From contig JACDOD010000010.1 in assembly GCA_017656265.1 (NCBI GenBank), forward strand, positions 62,001 to 126,000: DNA of 64,000 bases, read 5' to 3'. The notes below the pieces were generated by a model, which saw nothing but the letters and a program-made list of their open reading frames with translations, had not been told where the DNA came from and made no database searches. A program made the position numbers and the translations under genes. This DNA comes from Bacillaceae bacterium (GTDB lineage: Bacteria > Bacillota > Bacilli > Bacillales > Alkalibacillaceae). Position 1 is the first letter of the stretch. Every line of letters starts with the position of its first letter. Shown here piece by piece: positions 58,893 to 64,000 of this stretch.

Positions 58893-59096
58893 GGATCCAT
58901 CGTTGTCAACCTTTTTCTTCCATACCCTGATCTATTATATTTTCCTGCAACCGATTTTTACATCTTTGACCAAGAATTCAGACATGAAATCGTTTCCCAT
59001 ATTTATCATTACAAAAAGGAATTGTCTGATGCGATTTGTGGAAAAGAATTAGAAACAGACTCAATGATCTATAACATAAAAAAGGTCTTCCAGTAA
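58893..59096 (+). pseudogene. C-terminal gene fragment of unknown family
   Basis: 67 codons open between stops with no start codon. The translation is strongly protein-like: VNLFLPYPDLLYFPATDFYI, then FDQEFRHEIVSHIYHYKKEL and DSMIYNIKKVFQ. Its last codons overlap the groESL terminator stem. The fragment is probably the tail of a gene whose front was deleted. I do not recognise the family. Confidence 0.45.
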
Positions 59097-59120
59097 GTGT
59101 ACCAACTTACGGAAGACCTT
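59076..59120 (-). terminator. groESL terminator
   Basis: AAGGTCTTCC (59082-59091) pairs with GGAAGACCTT (59111-59120) with an inner TAAGT/ACTTA pairing. On minus T6 follows. Confidence 0.88.
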
Positions 59121-59206
59121 AATTTATGAATCATGTGGTTAAAATGTGGTCAAAAGCTTTGGGCGATTGTTCACATTCTTGATATTACAAGGCTTTAAAG
59201 TCCTTA

Positions 59207-60862
<1,656 letters not shown>

Positions 60863-60911
60863 TTATATTCAAAAATTATGGTATTTTGCCTTTTCTGCTT
60901 CGCAAATAGCC

Positions 60912-61196
60912 TTATCCAACAACAGCAAGGATGTCATCTTCACGAAGGATTAAGTATTCTTTTCCGTCATATTTCACTTCAGTCCCAGCATATTTTGAGT
61001 AAATCACACGGTCACCTTCAGAAACTTCAAGCGCAATTTTTTCACCGTTGTCTGTTACACGGCCGGAACCTACTGCAACCACTCTTCCTTCCTGTGGCTT
61101 CTCTTTAGCGGAATCAGGCAGTACGATACCGCTTGACGTTTTTTCTTCTTGCTCAATCACTTCAACGACAACACGATCACCTAGTGGCTTTAACAA
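60912..61196 (-). CDS. groS: Co-chaperonin GroES
   Basis: 94 residues. [20 protein letters not shown], the mobile loop [16 protein letters not shown] and the end [12 protein letters not shown] are typical. The start is TTG 61196, after GAGGAGGGTGTCTGAA; the frame continues upstream into the leader without support. It caps the GroEL ring. First gene of the operon. Confidence 0.98.
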   Translation of the reverse strand: MLKPLGDRVVVEVIEQEEKTSSGIVLPDSAKEKPQEGRVVAVGSGRVTDNGEKIALEVSEGDRVIYSKYAGTEVKYDGKEYLILREDDILAVVG

Positions 61197-61243
61197 TTCA
61201 GACACCCTCCTCAAATTTGAAATTAATGGTTGAAGGTTTGTTG

Positions 61244-61270
61244 TTAGCACTCGTTTACCTTGAGTGCTAA
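61244..61270 (-). promoter_or_regulatory. CIRCE operator for HrcA
   Basis: TTAGCACTC-N9-GAGTGCTAA, a perfect match to the CIRCE consensus. It lies between the promoter and groS, in the transcribed leader. Confidence 0.98.
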
Positions 61271-61281
61271 CACCAATTAAT

Positions 61282-61310
61282 ATAATAATCAATCCCGTAA
61301 AAATTTGCAA
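61282..61310 (-). promoter_or_regulatory. groESL promoter
   Basis: On minus, TTGCAA (61305-61310), 17 bases, TATTAT (61282-61287), directly upstream of CIRCE. The rest of this intergenic region (to 61554) shows a possible TATAGT -10 near 61390 for ydiL but no firm partner. Confidence 0.8.
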
Positions 61311-61554
61311 GTATTGAAATTAATTTTTTCTTTTTCCAATCTGCTTTATAATAAAAGCAAACACTTGCCTAAGCATATCCATTATGTGGTATAGTTATAC
61401 ATGCTGTTGTATTGGAAAAGATGTATTCATACATAGTCTGCGTTCCAAATTCAGGGATAGAGCGTATTAAAATAATAAAAATTATTTGATACTTTATCCC
61501 CTGTTACCATATGCATAGGTATTAAGAAAAAGAACGATAAAGGAGTCGTCGAAA

Positions 61555-62262
61555 TTGCCGAAACGATACTGGTATGTTATTTTGACTTATATCATTGTGC
61601 AATTTTCAAGCATAATTGGCATACCTTTGTTAATGCTGTTCCAGGTGCCTGAAGAACATCTGGTTTCCACATGGGTCATCATCAGTTTTACCATTGGAGT
61701 ACTTGTTACATTATATTTACTAAAGCCGGATATGGTCAGGTATGAACGCACATCCTCACATGCAAAAACCATTATTCTATGGTCCGTTTTAGGAATTTTC
61801 ATGGCCTTATTTGCCCAGGCAATAGCGGCAAACATTGAATGGTTTTTGTTTGATATCAAGCCAGGGTCTGAAAACACACAAAATTTAATGAATATTGCCA
61901 GACAGAGTCCTGCATTTCTCATTGTACCAATCCTATATGCCCCGATTTTAGAAGAGATTATATTCCGAAAAATTATATTCGGAACCTTTTATAAACGAAT
62001 GAACTTTTTCCTTGCTGCACTCCTGTCGGCTGTTATTTTTGGACTCATCCATTTAGACCCTGAACATCTGCTGATTTATTCTTCCATGGGACTGGTATTT
62101 GCCTATCTGTATGTTAAAACAAAACAAATTATTGTCCCAATCATGGCCCATCTAGGAATGAATACGATGGCTGTTTTGGCCCAGTATTCGTTAACGCCTG
62201 AAGACATTGAACGGATGCAAAAAGAACTGGAGCAACTTCAAACTATTTTAATTGGAGGATAA
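61555..62262 (+). CDS. ydiL: CPBP-family intramembrane protease (YdiL)
   Basis: 235 residues, about six helices. The CPBP (Abi) motifs are complete: Glu133-Glu134-x3-Arg138 in ILEEIIFR, His166 in IFGLIHL, and His199-x3-Asn203 in AHLGMN. Such proteins are glutamate-type membrane proteases related to CAAX prenyl proteases, sometimes giving bacteriocin self-immunity. Start TTG 61555 after AAAGGAG. It is next to ydiK and divergent from groESL as in B. subtilis. Confidence 0.93.
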   Translation: MPKRYWYVILTYIIVQFSSIIGIPLLMLFQVPEEHLVSTWVIISFTIGVLVTLYLLKPDMVRYERTSSHAKTIILWSVLGIFMALFAQAIAANIEWFLFDIKPGSENTQNLMNIARQSPAFLIVPILYAPILEEIIFRKIIFGTFYKRMNFFLAALLSAVIFGLIHLDPEHLLIYSSMGLVFAYLYVKTKQIIVPIMAHLGMNTMAVLAQYSLTPEDIERMQKELEQLQTILIGG

Positions 62263-62269
62263 TGATTTT

Positions 62270-62467
62270 ATGAGAGCTTCACCGTTATTTATGGCTATGC
62301 TGTATTTTTTCATAGGAGCTTTATTTACGTATCTGGCCATTCAAAGTGTGGAAGATACGGTCTGGAATTGGACAACCGTCATCCTTTCTATTGTAGCCAC
62401 TTTTGATTTCGCTATTTCGATCCGTTTAATCGGACTGCATATACGAATCAAGAATTCAAAAAAATAA
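62270..62467 (+). CDS. ydiK: Small YdiK-like membrane protein
   Basis: 65 residues beginning MRASPLFMAMLYFFIGALF, with two hydrophobic helices separated by EDTVWNWTTV and a basic tail (RIKNSKK). The start is ATG 62270, downstream of GGAGGATAATG; the TTG 62252 in frame overlaps the end of ydiL. Function unknown, with a conserved pairing with ydiL. Confidence 0.85.
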   Translation: MRASPLFMAMLYFFIGALFTYLAIQSVEDTVWNWTTVILSIVATFDFAISIRLIGLHIRIKNSKK

Positions 62468-62474
62468 ATTAAAT

Positions 62475-62526
62475 AAAGGGTTAACCGAGTCACGGGATAA
62501 ATTTCCCGGAACTTTGTTAACCCTTT
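62475..62526. terminator. Terminator between ydiK and the MFS gene
   Basis: AAAGGGTTAAC (62475-62485) pairs with GTTAACCCTTT (62516-62526), with an inner CGGG/CCCG pairing. TCTTTATTT follows on plus. Works for convergent genes. Confidence 0.8.
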
Positions 62527-62533
62527 TCTTTAT

Positions 62534-63949
62534 TTAGCCCACTTCTGTTTTCTTACTTTCCTCATTTACCCCTTTAAGCAAAAAGGATGCCGGAATCGCA
62601 AGGGCTATAACGATAGATGAAGCTATAAAGGCTTCATTAATGGCCTGTAACGTGGCTTCCTGCAGAGTTAAATGATCTGTGAGCATCAATTGTCCCCGAC
62701 GTACTTCATATAAAATCGAGAAAAGGACAATGCCAAGAGATGAGGAAATTTGCCGGATGACATTGTTCATCGCCGATCCCTGAGCCACAAGATCATCGGG
62801 AATGGCATTCATCCCGGCTGTTGTTGCCGGCATATTGCCAAACCCTAATCCCATTCCCCGCAGTGCGTTAATGAACAGGATATACCAATACGAAGTAGCC
62901 AGGTTCACGAAGCCAAGAGCAGCATTGGATACCGTAAGAATAATCAAACCGATAGGAACCACATATTTCGGACCTTTAACATCTAAAATTTTTCCTCCCA
63001 GGGTCATAAATAGGCCGCTCAGCAGCGCTGCAGGAAAAAATACAATTCCGGTTTCTACCATGGTTAATCCATAGACTTCCTGAATCAGCAAAGGAAGCAA
63101 GAAGATCCCGGAAAACAGCCCAATGGATGCAGCAGATGTCACAACTATGGACATGAGGTACGTCCGTACTTTAAACACCGATAATTCCAGAAGAGGCTGC
63201 TCCTGTTTTCGTTCGTAAAAGACAAAAATCCCAAGAGCAATCAACCCGATGACAATAAATACGATATTTTTCAACTGCAAAAGGGTGTCCAGTGTCTTCA
63301 TTTGCCCTAATGCCAGCAGAATGCTCCCAATTCCTGTGAACACCAATAAAAAACCAATGAAATCAAAGGACAGATCCGGCTTCGTTTCAGTCGGTTTTAA
63401 ATATTTAACAGAGAATAGCAGCCCGGCCAGCGCAAATGGAATATTAAACAGAAATAAGTAATACCAGTCAAAATATTCTGCAATAAACCCGCCGACTGTA
63501 GGTCCAATTGCCGGTGCTACCATGGCAGCAACTCCATAAATCCCTACTGCCAGCCCCCGTTCATTTTTGGGAAAGGCATGAAAAATAAGGGCCATGGAAT
63601 TCGGCATCATCAACCCGCCGGCCACTCCCTGAATAGCCCGGGAGACAATCATCATGGTTAAAGTTTGGGACAGGGCCCCGGAGACCGAACCCACCATAAA
63701 TAAAATTAATCCGAGAAGATAGACTTTCTTTTTGCCGATTCGATCCCCAAGGTAGCCAGTAATCGGCATCGTTACCCCCATCGATACCATAAAGATGGTT
63801 AGAATCCAGCTGACAGCAACCGCATCTACCTGAAATAAATTCATGAAATAGGGCATTACTGGATTCAGCATACTGTTATTTAAAATGACTGTGAACGTTC
63901 CAAATAAAACCGAAATCACGACTAACCATTTTGACGGCAGTTTACTCAT
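62534..63949 (-). CDS. MFS multidrug exporter, DHA2 (EmrB/QacA) family
   Basis: 471 residues, about fourteen helices as in the DHA2 group. MFS motif A is GYLGDRIGKKKVYLLG, and motif C of drug antiporters is GVAAMVAPAIGPTVGGFI. ILNNSMLNPVMPYF near the start is typical of EmrB/QacA. It probably expels lipophilic compounds with proton exchange; the substrate is unknown. GGGGGATTTTGTA precedes the ATG. No adjacent regulator falls within the window; bases 63950-64000 hold no gene. Confidence 0.92.
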   Translation of the reverse strand: MSKLPSKWLVVISVLFGTFTVILNNSMLNPVMPYFMNLFQVDAVAVSWILTIFMVSMGVTMPITGYLGDRIGKKKVYLLGLILFMVGSVSGALSQTLTMMIVSRAIQGVAGGLMMPNSMALIFHAFPKNERGLAVGIYGVAAMVAPAIGPTVGGFIAEYFDWYYLFLFNIPFALAGLLFSVKYLKPTETKPDLSFDFIGFLLVFTGIGSILLALGQMKTLDTLLQLKNIVFIVIGLIALGIFVFYERKQEQPLLELSVFKVRTYLMSIVVTSAASIGLFSGIFLLPLLIQEVYGLTMVETGIVFFPAALLSGLFMTLGGKILDVKGPKYVVPIGLIILTVSNAALGFVNLATSYWYILFINALRGMGLGFGNMPATTAGMNAIPDDLVAQGSAMNNVIRQISSSLGIVLFSILYEVRRGQLMLTDHLTLQEATLQAINEAFIASSIVIALAIPASFLLKGVNEESKKTEVG

Positions 63950-64000
63950 TACAAAATCCCCCGTGCTGAAATTGGTCTAATAAAATATTTCGTCACTCGA

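Noticed and set aside
61197-61310. N-terminal extension of GroES
   Set aside because: It covers the promoter and CIRCE operator, and GroES begins at LLKPLGD.

Overview
The window looks like chromosomal DNA of a low-to-moderate GC, spore-former-type Firmicute of the Bacillaceae. I infer a halophilic or halotolerant relative of Halobacillus, Virgibacillus or Oceanobacillus, but the sequence does not settle the genus. Reasons: strong AGGAGG-type ribosome binding sites, many TTG starts, and gene blocks in the Bacillus subtilis order: gatC-gatA-gatB with dgkB, camS-ligA-pcrA-pcrB with yerC-yerB-yerA, yebG-yebE, pbuG, guaA, yebA-yeaD-yeaC, and groES-groEL with ydiL-ydiK. Housekeeping genes dominate and most lie on the minus strand.

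Region 1 (1-14.7 kb) is the accessory part. It opens with a decayed cheW beside an intact methyl-accepting chemotaxis receptor. A complete ISL3-family insertion sequence (2879-4267) follows, sitting in the poly-T tract of a neighbour's terminator. Then comes a divergent cluster: SDR dehydrogenase, PlsC-like acyltransferase, three-domain PEP/pyruvate dikinase-like enzyme and TetR regulator on minus; CdsA-like cytidylyltransferase, PssA-like CDP-alcohol phosphatidyltransferase and MFS-like transporter on plus. It resembles a regulated lipid-modification locus and is the best candidate here for an undescribed system. Gene remnants, a lipoprotein and a small membrane protein follow.

Region 2 (14.9-25.6 kb) holds rlmCD (noticeably GC-rich), an orphan VbhA-like Fic-inhibitor protein, a YdjM-type membrane protein, a secreted DUF5667-like protein, a NUDIX hydrolase, a YbaK deacylase, a coiled-coil lipoprotein, dgkB and the tRNA amidotransferase operon gatCAB.

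Region 3 (25.8-34.5 kb) is carbon and proline metabolism: the glyoxylate shunt (aceB-aceA), a 24-copy 21-bp minisatellite, an arginase-family protein, the proline symporter putP preceded by a translationally coupled 35-residue membrane peptide, and pruA.

Region 4 (34.7-46.2 kb) is DNA repair and related genes: camS, ligA, pcrA, pcrB, glyS behind a T-box, and yerC, yerB, yerA.

Region 5 (46.2-56.5 kb) has small membrane and stress genes, a tRNA-Ile/tRNA-Ala pair without rRNA, and purine supply: pbuG and guaA, each behind its own guanine-class riboswitch, promoter and terminator. The MoxR/DUF58/transglutaminase operon follows. Region 6 (56.9-64 kb) carries an LtaS-like synthase, groESL under CIRCE control, a CPBP protease, ydiK and an MFS drug exporter. 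Several short dispersed repeats (a GTGCCTGTCAC element, a 52-bp tandem repeat and two GC-rich blocks) occupy intergenic spaces.
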